From Ascidiimonas meishanensis (GTDB lineage Bacteria; Bacteroidota; Bacteroidia; Flavobacteriales; Flavobacteriaceae), in the NCBI RefSeq assembly GCF_037782385.1, contig NZ_JBBEXD010000003.1, positions 186,001 to 250,000 of the forward strand: 64,000 bases of DNA, read 5' to 3'. The notes under the pieces are model-generated. The model saw only the letters and a program-made list of their open reading frames with translations, had not been told where the DNA came from and ran no database searches. Shown piece after piece: positions 1 through 7,837 of the stretch. Numbering within the stretch: position 1 is the stretch's first letter; each line of letters starts with the position of its first letter. Position numbers and translations under genes: made by a program.

Positions 1-172
1 GCAGCTGATGCCGTCTTTCATTAATATTTCCAAATCTAGGCATAAAGATTCTAATCTGTCCACCACGATCATTAACCATTCGTGGACTCTCGTATGCCAT
101 TAAAGAAACCTCATTTTCGGGTAGATATGGCACCATTTCTGATGCAACAAATAACACCTTCTTATCCGTCAT
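1..172 (-). CDS. Glycogen/starch synthase-like protein (5' part only)
   Basis: The minus-strand frame opens at 172 and runs off the left window edge, giving about 57 residues that begin MTDKKVLFVASEMVPYLPE. The KVLFVASEM stretch is the typical N-terminal beta strand of GT5 glycogen/starch synthases. The following part (PRMVNDRGGQIRIFMPRFGNI) also fits the flavobacterial version of that family, which is often found next to panC. The gene is divergent from panC with about 110 bp between the starts. Only the N-terminus is visible, so the catalytic domain cannot be checked and the enzyme name rests on this short match. Confidence 0.6.
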   Translation of the reverse strand, partial: MTDKKVLFVASEMVPYLPENEVSLMAYESPRMVNDRGGQIRIFMPRFGNINERRHQL

Positions 173-252
173 ATAATTCAGTTTGTATTATTCACTCTTA
201 AACTTAAAACATGCAAAATTACAAAAATAATGCCTAATTACTTTAAATTATA

Positions 253-260
253 TAAGTTTG
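253..260 (+). promoter_or_regulatory. Probable -7 box for panC
   Basis: TAAGTTTG matches the Bacteroidota TAnnTTTG -7 element 22 nt before the panC ATG. No convincing TTG -33 element lies at the usual spacing, so this is a half-supported promoter. Confidence 0.35.
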
Positions 261-281
261 CACGCTGTTAATTTTTCGTGA

Positions 282-1130
282 ATGAAAATTATTCAACAAA
301 AGCACATACTCAACGAAGCCTTAAAAGGCTATAGATCACAAGAACGTTCTATTGGTTTAGTCCCTACTATGGGGGCTTTACATGAAGGGCATGAATCTTT
401 AATACGTACCTCTTTGTCTAATAATAAGGTAACGGTTGTGAGTATTTTTGTAAACCCCACTCAATTTGATAATAAAGAAGATTTAGCGAAATATCCGCGC
501 ACATTGGAAATTGATGTGAAACGAATTCATCAAATAGATCCTAATATTCTGGTATTTGCACCAAGTATTGAAGAGATTTATGAGGATGATGTAGTTTCTA
601 AGGCTTTTGATTTTGATGGGTTGGAAAATGAAATGGAAGGTAAACACAGAAAAGGGCATTTTGATGGAGTTGGAACCATTGTAAAAAGCCTTTTTGAAAT
701 TGTACAACCAGATGTTGCCTATTTTGGTGAAAAAGATTATCAACAATTGATGATCATTAAAAAAATGGTCGCTAAACTAAAAATGCCAGTTACCGTTGTT
801 GGATGCCCTATTTTAAGAGAAAAGAACGGCCTTGCCATGAGTTCTAGAAATGAAAGGCTCTCTAAAGATATTCGTGAAAAAGCAGCACTAATTTACCAGA
901 CCTTACTAGAGGCAAAGCAGCGTTTTGACAAAAACAGTATATTGGAAGTGTTAGAATGGGTTAAAAACCAGTTTAATACTTTTGAAGATTTTGATTTGGA
1001 GTATATAGAAATTAGCAACGCGGAGACCTTGAAACCTGCCAAATACAAATTAGAACGGCAGAAATACCGTATTTTCATAGCAGTCTATGCAGGGAATATA
1101 AGACTTATTGACAACTTAGCACTAAATTAA
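282..1130 (+). CDS. panC: Pantothenate synthetase
   Basis: Condenses pantoate and beta-alanine with ATP to give pantothenate, the cytoplasmic last step of vitamin B5 synthesis. The 282-residue length is normal for the family. Visible motifs are the nucleotide-binding GALHEGH (31-37, the HIGH-like motif), VNPTQF (57-62), the pantoate-site stretch GKHRKGHFDGVGT (120-132), FGEKDYQQ (148-155) and GLAMSSRN (183-190, the KMSKS-equivalent loop). It is followed after 13 bp by panD, whose product makes the beta-alanine used here. The start is the first ATG after a TAAGTTTG box. Confidence 0.97.
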   Translation: MKIIQQKHILNEALKGYRSQERSIGLVPTMGALHEGHESLIRTSLSNNKVTVVSIFVNPTQFDNKEDLAKYPRTLEIDVKRIHQIDPNILVFAPSIEEIYEDDVVSKAFDFDGLENEMEGKHRKGHFDGVGTIVKSLFEIVQPDVAYFGEKDYQQLMIIKKMVAKLKMPVTVVGCPILREKNGLAMSSRNERLSKDIREKAALIYQTLLEAKQRFDKNSILEVLEWVKNQFNTFEDFDLEYIEISNAETLKPAKYKLERQKYRIFIAVYAGNIRLIDNLALN

Positions 1131-1139
1131 TTAACTTTG
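1108..1139 (+). promoter_or_regulatory. Promoter for panD (near-leaderless)
   Basis: TTG (1108-1110), 21 nt, then TAACTTTG (1132-1139) matches the Bacteroidota -33/-7 arrangement and overlaps the end of panC. The -7 box ends only 4 nt before the panD ATG at 1144, so transcription would begin at or very near the start codon. Prediction from consensus only. Confidence 0.45.
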
Positions 1140-1143
1140 CGCC

Positions 1144-1494
1144 ATGCAAATAGAAGTAGTAAAATCTAAGATTCACAGGGTTACCGTTACGGGAGCCGAC
1201 TTGAATTATATTGGTAGTATTACCATTGACGAGGCATTAATGGAAGCCGCTAACATTATTGAAGGAGAAAAAGTACAAATTGTAAACATTAATAATGGAG
1301 AACGACTAGAGACCTATGCTATAAAGGGTAACAAAAATAGTGGTGAAATTACACTTAACGGACCCGCAGCCCGAAAGGTGCAGCGAGGTGATGTTGTAAT
1401 CATTATTTCTTATGGTATTATGGATTTTGAAACTGCCAAAGAATTTAAACCCACGTTGGTTTTTCCAAACGAAAAGGACAATTCTTTAACCTAA
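1144..1494 (+). CDS. panD: Aspartate 1-decarboxylase
   Basis: Makes beta-alanine from L-aspartate for pantothenate synthesis. The 116-residue proenzyme shows the self-cleavage site Gly24-Ser25 in the YIGSITID segment; cleavage turns Ser25 into the pyruvoyl cofactor. K9, the conserved lysine near the N-terminus, and the NGPAARKVQRGD stretch are also typical. It follows panC directly and probably shares read-through transcription with it as well as using its own promoter inside the panC end. The next gene starts 2 bp after its stop codon. Confidence 0.97.
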   Translation: MQIEVVKSKIHRVTVTGADLNYIGSITIDEALMEAANIIEGEKVQIVNINNGERLETYAIKGNKNSGEITLNGPAARKVQRGDVVIIISYGIMDFETAKEFKPTLVFPNEKDNSLT

Positions 1495-1496
1495 GC

Positions 1497-2462
1497 TTGA
1501 AGAAAAATATAAGTAAAATTGCAAAAATTGTACTCCCTTTATCTTTGGGAGTTTTTTTAATTTGGTACTCTTACCACAATACCTCGCCAGAAGACAGACA
1601 ACAAATTTATACCTCCATTAAGAACGCGGATTATCTATGGGTATTTCTTTCTTTATTATTAGGTTTGTTAAGTCATTTATCCAGAGCTTATAGATGGCAT
1701 TTTCTTTTAAAACCTTTGGGATATGAACCCCGATTTTTAAACAGCCTTATGGCAGTTTCTATAGCCTATTTTGCTAATTTAGGGATTCCAAGATCTGGAG
1801 AAATTTTGAGAGCTACCACCCTTACTACCTATGAAGGTGTTCCGTTTCAAAAAGCATTTGGAACTATTGTAGCAGAACGTATTGTAGATTTATTAATGCT
1901 TCTGCTCATCATTTTTGCAGCTTTAATTATGCAAACAGATACCATCATTAACTTCTTTATGGAAAGAGGCTTTGATTTTAAATTTCTGTTGCTTCTTGCA
2001 CTCTTAGGGTTGCTAGGCTTGTTTATATTTTTCAGGTTTATCAAAATTTCTGAAAATATACTGGCAGTTAAACTAAAAGCTTTTATCAATGGACTCATTG
2101 AAGGCGCTCTGAGCATTTTTAAAATGAAAAATAAAGCGCCATTTATTTTGCATACCTTTTTTATCTGGGCTATGTATCTATTAATGTTTTGGGTGATTAA
2201 ATATAGCGTGGCCGGAACAGAATCTCTTTCTTTAGACGGAATCTTCACTGCGTTTATAGCCGGAACCTTTGCTATATCTGCTACTAACGGAGGTATAGGT
2301 GTTTACCCAATCGCAGTAAGTAAAATTCTTGTACTTTACGGTATTAGTGCTACTGCCGGAGATGCTTTTGGTTGGATTATGTGGTCTGCACAGACACTTT
2401 TAGTAGTAATTATAGGGGTTTTGTCATTTCTTTTTCTCCCAATTTTTAATGCTAAAAAATAA
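1497..2462 (+). CDS. Flippase-like integral membrane protein (LPG synthase TM / UPF0104 family)
   Basis: 321 residues with about eight hydrophobic segments and almost no soluble part. The conserved family features are visible: a SRAYRWHFLLKPLG segment, the RSGEILRATTL stretch, and VAERIVDLLML. These match the lysylphosphatidylglycerol-synthetase transmembrane (UPF0104) family, whose members are membrane proteins of mostly unknown or flippase-like role. No catalytic LPG-synthase domain is attached. The start is a TTG 2 bp after the panD stop, so translation is probably coupled to panD; no ATG upstream fits. Placement after panCD is common in Flavobacteriaceae, but a functional link to pantothenate is not shown. 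Confidence 0.8.
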   Translation: MKKNISKIAKIVLPLSLGVFLIWYSYHNTSPEDRQQIYTSIKNADYLWVFLSLLLGLLSHLSRAYRWHFLLKPLGYEPRFLNSLMAVSIAYFANLGIPRSGEILRATTLTTYEGVPFQKAFGTIVAERIVDLLMLLLIIFAALIMQTDTIINFFMERGFDFKFLLLLALLGLLGLFIFFRFIKISENILAVKLKAFINGLIEGALSIFKMKNKAPFILHTFFIWAMYLLMFWVIKYSVAGTESLSLDGIFTAFIAGTFAISATNGGIGVYPIAVSKILVLYGISATAGDAFGWIMWSAQTLLVVIIGVLSFLFLPIFNAKK

Positions 2463-2467
2463 TTTTA

Positions 2468-2475
2468 TATCTTTG
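2468..2475 (+). promoter_or_regulatory. Probable -7 box upstream of esterase-like gene
   Basis: TATCTTTG (TAnnTTTG type) lies 25 nt before the ATG at 2501 and just after the preceding stop. No clear -33 box. Confidence 0.3.
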
Positions 2476-2500
2476 GGATGGACCCAAATCTAAAATACCC

Positions 2501-3646
2501 ATGAAATCCTACCTTTCAATGGCACTGTGTTTGTGCTTTTTTATCTCTTTTGCACAGATAAAAACCGAAACTTTTGAATCTTTCAAACTTAATGAAAGAA
2601 GACCCATCAAGATTTATGTACCCGAAAATTACTCTGAAGAAAAGAGCTATCCTCTTTTGGTAGTAATGGATGCAGAATATCTATTTGACCTCACCGTATC
2701 TAATGTGAAATTTTACAGCTATTGGCAGGAAATGCCGGAAGCCATCGTAGTTGGCATAGATCAAAATTACAACAGTATCCGTTTTGAAGATGCAGACTTT
2801 AGTGACCAGGATGGTTTGCCAAAAGAGAAAGGAAATGAGTTCTTTGAATTTATTGGTAATGAGCTAGTTCCTTACCTGCAAAGTAATTACACCATTGCAA
2901 ATTTTAAAGGCATTGTAGGTCATTCTATTACCGCTAACTTTAGTAATTATTATTTGTTCAAAGAAAATCCACTTTTTGACGCTTACATTGTTTTAAGTCC
3001 GGAGCTAGCGCCTATGATGGAAAACCGCGTTCCTGAAAGATTGGCTGTATTTGAAGATAAGAAATTCTATTATCTAGCAACATCAGATAGAGATAAGAAG
3101 CAATATAAGAGTCGTATAGCAGATATGAATACGGCCATTAAAACCATAGAAAACGAAAACCTGCATTATTACTTTGATAATTTTAAAGAAGCAAGTCATC
3201 ATTCCATCGCATCTTATGCCATCCCTAAGGCATTAGACCAGATTTTTAATGTGTACAAGCCTATCTCAAGAGAAGAGTATAAGAATAAAATGCTGGCATT
3301 AGAAACTCCGGTATTTGAGTACTTGACTGAAAAATATGAGACCATAGAAACACTTTTTGGTTTCAAGAAGCAGGTAAGTCTTAATGATATCATGGCAACC
3401 TATGCGGCAATCCAGAAAAAGGAAGACCTTCCATCTTTAGAAAATTTATCTAAGCTTTCTAAAAAGGAATATCCAGATACTATGCTAGGTTTCTTTTTTG
3501 AGGCAGAATACCACGAGCAAATGGGAGAGCCAAAAAAAGCACTTCGTACCTATGAAAAAGCTTTTGGAATGCCAGAAATTGATTTCTTAACCAAAGATAT
3601 GATGTTAGATAGGATTGATTCTTTGAAGGCCGATTTTGGCTGGTAG
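2501..3646 (+). CDS. Secreted alpha/beta-hydrolase (putative esterase family) with C-terminal TPR-like region
   Basis: 381 residues. An N-terminal signal peptide ends near residue 19 (FFISFAQ). Residues about 24-245 match the putative esterase/enterochelin-esterase-like fold (PF00756 type): an early ENYSEEKSYPLLVVMD strand-loop and the nucleophile elbow GHSIT with Ser142. A His candidate lies in KEASHHSI (about residue 225). The C-terminal part (about 270-381) is helical, with a tetratricopeptide-like repeat around KALRTYEKAFGMPE. Substrate cannot be read from the sequence; periplasmic or surface location is likely. It stands alone between the panD operon and radA. Confidence 0.75.
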   Translation: MKSYLSMALCLCFFISFAQIKTETFESFKLNERRPIKIYVPENYSEEKSYPLLVVMDAEYLFDLTVSNVKFYSYWQEMPEAIVVGIDQNYNSIRFEDADFSDQDGLPKEKGNEFFEFIGNELVPYLQSNYTIANFKGIVGHSITANFSNYYLFKENPLFDAYIVLSPELAPMMENRVPERLAVFEDKKFYYLATSDRDKKQYKSRIADMNTAIKTIENENLHYYFDNFKEASHHSIASYAIPKALDQIFNVYKPISREEYKNKMLALETPVFEYLTEKYETIETLFGFKKQVSLNDIMATYAAIQKKEDLPSLENLSKLSKKEYPDTMLGFFFEAEYHEQMGEPKKALRTYEKAFGMPEIDFLTKDMMLDRIDSLKADFGW

Positions 3647-3665
3647 TTCAATCGTAAAATTTAAG

Positions 3666-3747
3666 CAGGTTAATCTGGAGTAACTTTTTGAAATTGTTAA
3701 AGGCATCGCTTATCTTTAGCACTCAGGAGAAACACAAGATTAACCTG
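3666..3747. promoter_or_regulatory. Perfect 11-bp inverted repeat flanking the predicted radA promoter
   Basis: CAGGTTAATCT (3666-3676) and its exact complement AGATTAACCTG (3737-3747) are 60 nt apart. Between them lies a plausible promoter, TTTG (3687-3690), 20 nt, TATCTTTA (3711-3718). The second arm is followed by seven T residues that touch the radA ATG at 3755, so radA has no purine-rich ribosome-binding site. It may be an operator or a long-loop hairpin; a terminator is less likely with a 60-nt loop. Confidence 0.45.
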
Positions 3748-3754
3748 TTTTTTT

Positions 3755-5119
3755 ATGGCCAAAACCAAAACAACTTTCTTTTGCCAAAACTGTGGCGCGC
3801 AGTATTCTAAATGGCAAGGACAATGCAACACCTGTAAAGAATGGAACACCATAGTAGAAGAGGTGGTGCAAAAAGAAGAAAAAACTGCCTGGAAACCAAC
3901 AGCTAGTGAAAGCAAACGAAGGATTTCCAAACCACTTCGTGTAAAAGATATTGATACAGCAGTTGAAACCCGTATGGATACCAAAGATCAAGAGCTCAAC
4001 CGCGTGTTGGGCGGGGGTATTGTACCAGGATCTTTAGTGCTGTTAGGCGGTGAGCCGGGTATAGGAAAAAGTACTTTATTACTTCAAATCTCGCTTAAAC
4101 TGCCCTATAAAACCCTGTATGTTTCTGGTGAAGAAAGCCAGAAGCAAATAAAAATGCGGGCAGAACGTATTGCTCCAGACAGTGAACATTGCTATATTCT
4201 TACAGAAACCAAGACCCAAAACATCTTTCGTCAGATTCAAGAATTGCAACCAGATATTGTAATTATTGATTCTATCCAAACCTTGCATACAGATTATATA
4301 GAATCTTCTCCCGGAAGCATTTCGCAAATACGCGAATGCACCGCAGAGCTTATTAAATTTGCCAAAGAAAGCGCCACGCCCGTAATTCTTATTGGGCATA
4401 TTACCAAAGACGGTACCATTGCAGGGCCTAAAATCTTAGAACATATGGTAGACACGGTACTTCAATTTGAAGGCGACAGAAACCATGTATACCGTATTTT
4501 AAGAGCTTTAAAAAATAGATTTGGTTCCACAGCAGAATTAGGGATCTACGAAATGCTAGGTAATGGTTTACGGGAAGTTACAAATCCTTCAGAAATACTA
4601 ATCTCAAAAAAAGATGAAGACCTTAGTGGTACTGCAATAGCGGCTACCTTGGAGGGGATGCGACCTTTAATGATTGAAGTACAGGCATTGGTAAGCACCG
4701 CAGTATACGGCACTCCTCAAAGAAGTACTACTGGATACAATGCGAAACGATTGAATATGTTACTAGCTGTATTGGAAAAAAGAGCCGGATTTAAACTAGG
4801 CGCTAAAGATGTCTTTCTCAATGTTACGGGTGGAATAAGCGTAGATGATACGGCAATTGATCTTGCGGTAGTTGCCGCCATATTATCTAGTAATGAAGAC
4901 ATTCCTGTAGAGAAAAATGTGTGTTTTGCCGCAGAAATAGGACTCGCAGGCGAGGTGCGCCCGGTTAACAGAATTGATCAACGTATTTTGGAAGCAGAGA
5001 AATTAGGTTTTGATACTATTTTTGTGTCTAAACACAATAAAATTTCTTTGAAAAACCCGGGAATTGAAGTAAAACTCGCGGGCCGCATTGAAGATGTGGT
5101 TTCAGAATTATTTGGATGA
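3755..5119 (+). CDS. radA: DNA repair protein RadA
   Basis: Branch-migration ATPase/helicase that acts with RecA in recombinational repair. The 454 residues show the full family architecture: an N-terminal four-cysteine zinc finger (C10, C13, C24, C27), a RecA-like ATPase with Walker A GEPGIGKST (99-107), the RadA-specific KNRFG motif (253-257), and a C-terminal Lon-protease-like domain (about 300-454). The zinc finger fixes the start at 3755 even though the preceding seven bases are all T. The next gene overlaps its last codons by 4 bp (ATGA type), suggesting an operon. Confidence 0.97.
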   Translation: MAKTKTTFFCQNCGAQYSKWQGQCNTCKEWNTIVEEVVQKEEKTAWKPTASESKRRISKPLRVKDIDTAVETRMDTKDQELNRVLGGGIVPGSLVLLGGEPGIGKSTLLLQISLKLPYKTLYVSGEESQKQIKMRAERIAPDSEHCYILTETKTQNIFRQIQELQPDIVIIDSIQTLHTDYIESSPGSISQIRECTAELIKFAKESATPVILIGHITKDGTIAGPKILEHMVDTVLQFEGDRNHVYRILRALKNRFGSTAELGIYEMLGNGLREVTNPSEILISKKDEDLSGTAIAATLEGMRPLMIEVQALVSTAVYGTPQRSTTGYNAKRLNMLLAVLEKRAGFKLGAKDVFLNVTGGISVDDTAIDLAVVAAILSSNEDIPVEKNVCFAAEIGLAGEVRPVNRIDQRILEAEKLGFDTIFVSKHNKISLKNPGIEVKLAGRIEDVVSELFG

Positions 5120-5781
5120 TGAAGAATATACTACACAAACTATGCTTTGTTTTATGCCTTCTGATGATTACCGGAATGGCTGCTCAAAAAACCAAAAAAG
5201 TTTTTCTGGATGAGAATGATTCTGTGATTACCAGACGTGTTTTCAAAAAGAAATACAAGAAGGCTAACGCCAAAATGCTGGATCTCCTTATTGTAGATAC
5301 AGATAGCTTAAAGGTTTGGAAATTGTTTTGGCGAGAACATCAAGGTGTTTTAAATGCAGTTGCCTTAGAACAACTAAAAAAATACCTGCAAAAGCTATCA
5401 GGCAAAGAAATCCCGGAAGCAAATTACGTAGTGGTAAACTATTATCCGGGCATTGACCGTTGTAATAAAAGCGATTATACCAGTTTCCGTTTGGAGATGC
5501 TAGAAGGGTATGAAACCGCCGTTGATATTTTAGGCACTACCTCGCAATTTTACATTCATGAAAGGGATGCGGATTCCCCTTTTGAGACCGAAAAAAATAG
5601 AAGTTTGAAAGATCAGACCAATTTGTTTAAGCATGTCTTTTTTCCTTACCCTTTTCCGTGTGACAGTTATGTAGTGATGCATCCAGATGGGCGCTATATT
5701 AAGTATTATGGGGAGCACCACCTTCAAACGGTGCTAGACATACTGCAAGCAGACTGGGATCAAGATTTCTTTTGGGAATAA
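5116..5781 (+). CDS. Secreted protein of unknown function
   Basis: 221 residues; not recognised. A signal peptide is visible at residues 1-23 (hydrophobic CFVLCLLMITGMAAQ), so the product is probably periplasmic. The mature part is mixed alpha/beta with a lysine-rich start, a central VVNYYPGIDRCNK segment and a C-terminal FPYPFPCDSYVVMHPDG segment that contains the only other mature cysteine. It overlaps radA by 4 bp, so it is translated from the same message, but nothing links its function to DNA repair. Confidence 0.7.
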   Translation: MMKNILHKLCFVLCLLMITGMAAQKTKKVFLDENDSVITRRVFKKKYKKANAKMLDLLIVDTDSLKVWKLFWREHQGVLNAVALEQLKKYLQKLSGKEIPEANYVVVNYYPGIDRCNKSDYTSFRLEMLEGYETAVDILGTTSQFYIHERDADSPFETEKNRSLKDQTNLFKHVFFPYPFPCDSYVVMHPDGRYIKYYGEHHLQTVLDILQADWDQDFFWE

Positions 5782-6065
5782 GAATTGAATAATCATCTTT
5801 AAACAAAAAGACTTCTTATCGTAAATAGTTTACAATGTAAAGTATACTTTATGTTTGAATAGATTTTATTTCTATCGCAATTCAATAAATGACAGCTAAG
5901 GAACTTTAAAATTTCAATCTAATCTTAATCAGGTATCGTAAATATACTACAGTATAAACTATAATTTACACGGTGTTTTTAAAATCAGCAGTACAATAAT
6001 TTTATAGAATCCTGTTACTAGAAGTTTAATCAAAAATAGTTGTTACATCCTCCCAATGGTTCAAA

Positions 6066-6092
6066 GGTGAGTGAGCGAAGTCCAACCCCACC
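6066..6092. repeat. Small GC-rich palindromic repeat, copy 1
   Basis: 27 bp beginning GGTGAGTGAGCGAAG and ending AACCCCACC. The ends can pair (GGTG with CACC). It matches copy 2 at 6157 with two differences and resembles the GAGCGAAGTCGAA-core repeats scattered through many bacterial genomes, including Flavobacteria. Confidence 0.6.
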
Positions 6093-6156
6093 TTTATGCT
6101 ATTGTGCAAAAGAATGTTTATTCAAAACTGGTTGTTGTACCCTTGCGCCGATTATC

Positions 6157-6183
6157 GGTGGGTGAGCGAAGTCGAACCCCACC
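6157..6183. repeat. Small GC-rich palindromic repeat, copy 2
   Basis: 27 bp beginning GGTGGGTGAGCGAAG and ending AACCCCACC, with six-base complementary ends (GGTGGG/CCCACC). Same orientation as copy 1, 64 bp away. Confidence 0.6.
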
Positions 6184-6298
6184 CTTAAGCTCCTGCGAGG
6201 AGGAATTTTTGATTGAAAATTGACAGGAGCAGTTCTGGAATTTAATAAGTACTTATTATAGACCTATGTAATACGCTCTCTATTGTCAATATTAGGAT

Positions 6299-6697
6299 TT
6301 ATAATGCATCAAATATTCCGCTAATAAGTTCTCCAATCCCTTCAAAAACACTTCCAAAATCCAACCAAGAGTCATCAATATCTATAGCAGTGATATCTGT
6401 CCAGTCTGTGGTAGAAGAAGCGGATAAACCTTGTAACATTTCTGTTTTCATCTCTGTATAATTACAAGTCTCGCCAATTGCTTGATGATAAAGGTCAAAA
6501 TCAGTATGAGAGCTAAAAGTACTCATTGCCCAACAAGAGAAATCAAAAGTAGCATACCATTTACTTTCTCTATGCGCTTTTTTTACTTCTTCTGGTTTAT
6601 AATATCTTTTTTTACCGTGCTTTTCAACTAATATTTTTCCAATAGCTGTTATGTATTCTTTCTTATCACTTGGAGCGGGTGCACAAGACTTGTCCAT
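6299..6697 (-). CDS. Small hypothetical protein
   Basis: Not recognised. The frame could begin at 6721, but the ATG at 6697 is preferred because an A-rich tract (AATAAAAAAACT) precedes it directly, giving about 132 residues beginning MDKSCAPAPS. It has no signal peptide. The N-terminal third is lysine-rich (KKRYYKPEEVKKAHRES), the middle has two cysteines (FSCWAM, TCNYTE), and the C-terminus is acidic and rich in Asp and Ser, ending in a glycine/isoleucine segment (GSVFEGIGELISGIFDAL). It lies between repeat DNA and the aldo/keto reductase gene on the same strand. Confidence 0.55.
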   Translation of the reverse strand: MDKSCAPAPSDKKEYITAIGKILVEKHGKKRYYKPEEVKKAHRESKWYATFDFSCWAMSTFSSHTDFDLYHQAIGETCNYTEMKTEMLQGLSASSTTDWTDITAIDIDDSWLDFGSVFEGIGELISGIFDAL

Positions 6698-6738
6698 AGT
6701 TTTTTTATTGATTATTAACAATTTTTACAACGGAATCC

Positions 6739-7776
6739 TTAAGGTGCCGGATTTGGAATCTCTTCATGAACAGCATTGATTTCTTCAAGAATGGCATCGC
6801 TTAACTGAATATCTATACTGCCAATATTTTCTTTGAGCTGTTCCATCGTGGTAGCTCCAATGATGTTACTAGTAACAAACGGACGGTCATTCACAAATGC
6901 CAATGCCAATTGCGTAAGTGTAAGTCCGTGCTTTTGTGCAATCTCCAGGTATTTTTCCGTGGCGCGGGTTGAATTTGCTCCGCTGTATCTTGAGAATGCT
7001 GGGTATAAAGTAACCCTTCCTTTTTTAGGTTTTTTCCCTCCTAGGTATTTTCCAGACAGAACCCCAAAAGCCAGGGGTGAATAGGGTAGCAATCCAATGC
7101 CCTCACGCATAGCAATCTCTGCCGTACCCGTTTCAAAGAGGCGGTTGAGTAAAGAATACGGGTTCTGAATACTCACCATTCTAGGTAAATTGTTGTATTT
7201 GCTTTCTTCCAGAAAACGCATGGTTCCCCAAGGCACTTCATTGGAGAGCCCTATCTGACGTATTTTTCCAGCTTTGATCAATTCTTCCAGACCACGAAGC
7301 ACCTCGCCTATATTGTCTTCCCATTGCTCATCTGTAGTATGCTGATAGCCTCTTTGCCCAAAAAAATTGGTATTTCTTTCGGGCCAATGTAATTGATATA
7401 AATCTATATAATCTGTTTGTAGCCTCTCTAAACTTTTGTTGACGGCATCTTGTAATTCTTCTTTTTTGAAGCCGCCGGTTCTTATGTGTTTCGTATATTC
7501 TCCCGGCCCCGCAATTTTAGAGGCCAAAACCACCTTATCTCTATTACCGGTTTTTTTAAACCAGGTGCCAATAATGGTTTCTGTAGATCCATAAGTTTCT
7601 GGCTTGGCGGGTACGGAGTATAACTCGGCAGTATCAAAAAAGTTCACCCCTTGATCTAAGGCATAACTCATTTGTTCGTGGCCTTCGGCTTCTGTATTTT
7701 GCTCGCCCCAGGTCATAGTGCCCAGGCATATTTTACTTACTTCAATGTCTGTATGTGGAATCTTATTGTATCTCAT
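6739..7776 (-). CDS. Aldo/keto reductase, Tas-like
   Basis: 345 residues, a single (beta/alpha)8 NADPH-dependent oxidoreductase. The start MRYNKIPHTDIEVSKICLGTMTWGEQNTE matches the E. coli Tas (YgdS) subgroup closely. Catalytic tetrad candidates are Asp in FFDTAELYS, Tyr in the same segment, Lys in LASKIAG and His in YQLHWPERN. The SNEVPWG and IQNPYSLLNR segments are also family-typical. The physiological substrate is unknown. It is encoded alone on the minus strand, 61 bp upstream of nothing else in its direction, and is the first of two unrelated-locus aldo/keto reductases in the window. Confidence 0.88.
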   Translation of the reverse strand: MRYNKIPHTDIEVSKICLGTMTWGEQNTEAEGHEQMSYALDQGVNFFDTAELYSVPAKPETYGSTETIIGTWFKKTGNRDKVVLASKIAGPGEYTKHIRTGGFKKEELQDAVNKSLERLQTDYIDLYQLHWPERNTNFFGQRGYQHTTDEQWEDNIGEVLRGLEELIKAGKIRQIGLSNEVPWGTMRFLEESKYNNLPRMVSIQNPYSLLNRLFETGTAEIAMREGIGLLPYSPLAFGVLSGKYLGGKKPKKGRVTLYPAFSRYSGANSTRATEKYLEIAQKHGLTLTQLALAFVNDRPFVTSNIIGATTMEQLKENIGSIDIQLSDAILEEINAVHEEIPNPAP

Positions 7777-7837
7777 AATGTTTTTTAATGAGTGTTTTTT
7801 TGATGAAAACTGAAGTCAAAATTTTTAGAATTAACTT

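Larger units (their letters stand above)
5782..6298. other. Intergenic region with AT-rich palindromes and two copies of a GC-rich repeat
   Basis: No gene is supported in this 517-bp gap between convergent genes. It holds a 14-bp perfect palindrome TAAAGTATACTTTA (5838-5851), a longer imperfect AT-rich inverted repeat around 5938-5969, and two copies of a GGTG(A/G)GTGAGCGAAG-type repeat listed separately. Confidence 0.5.
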
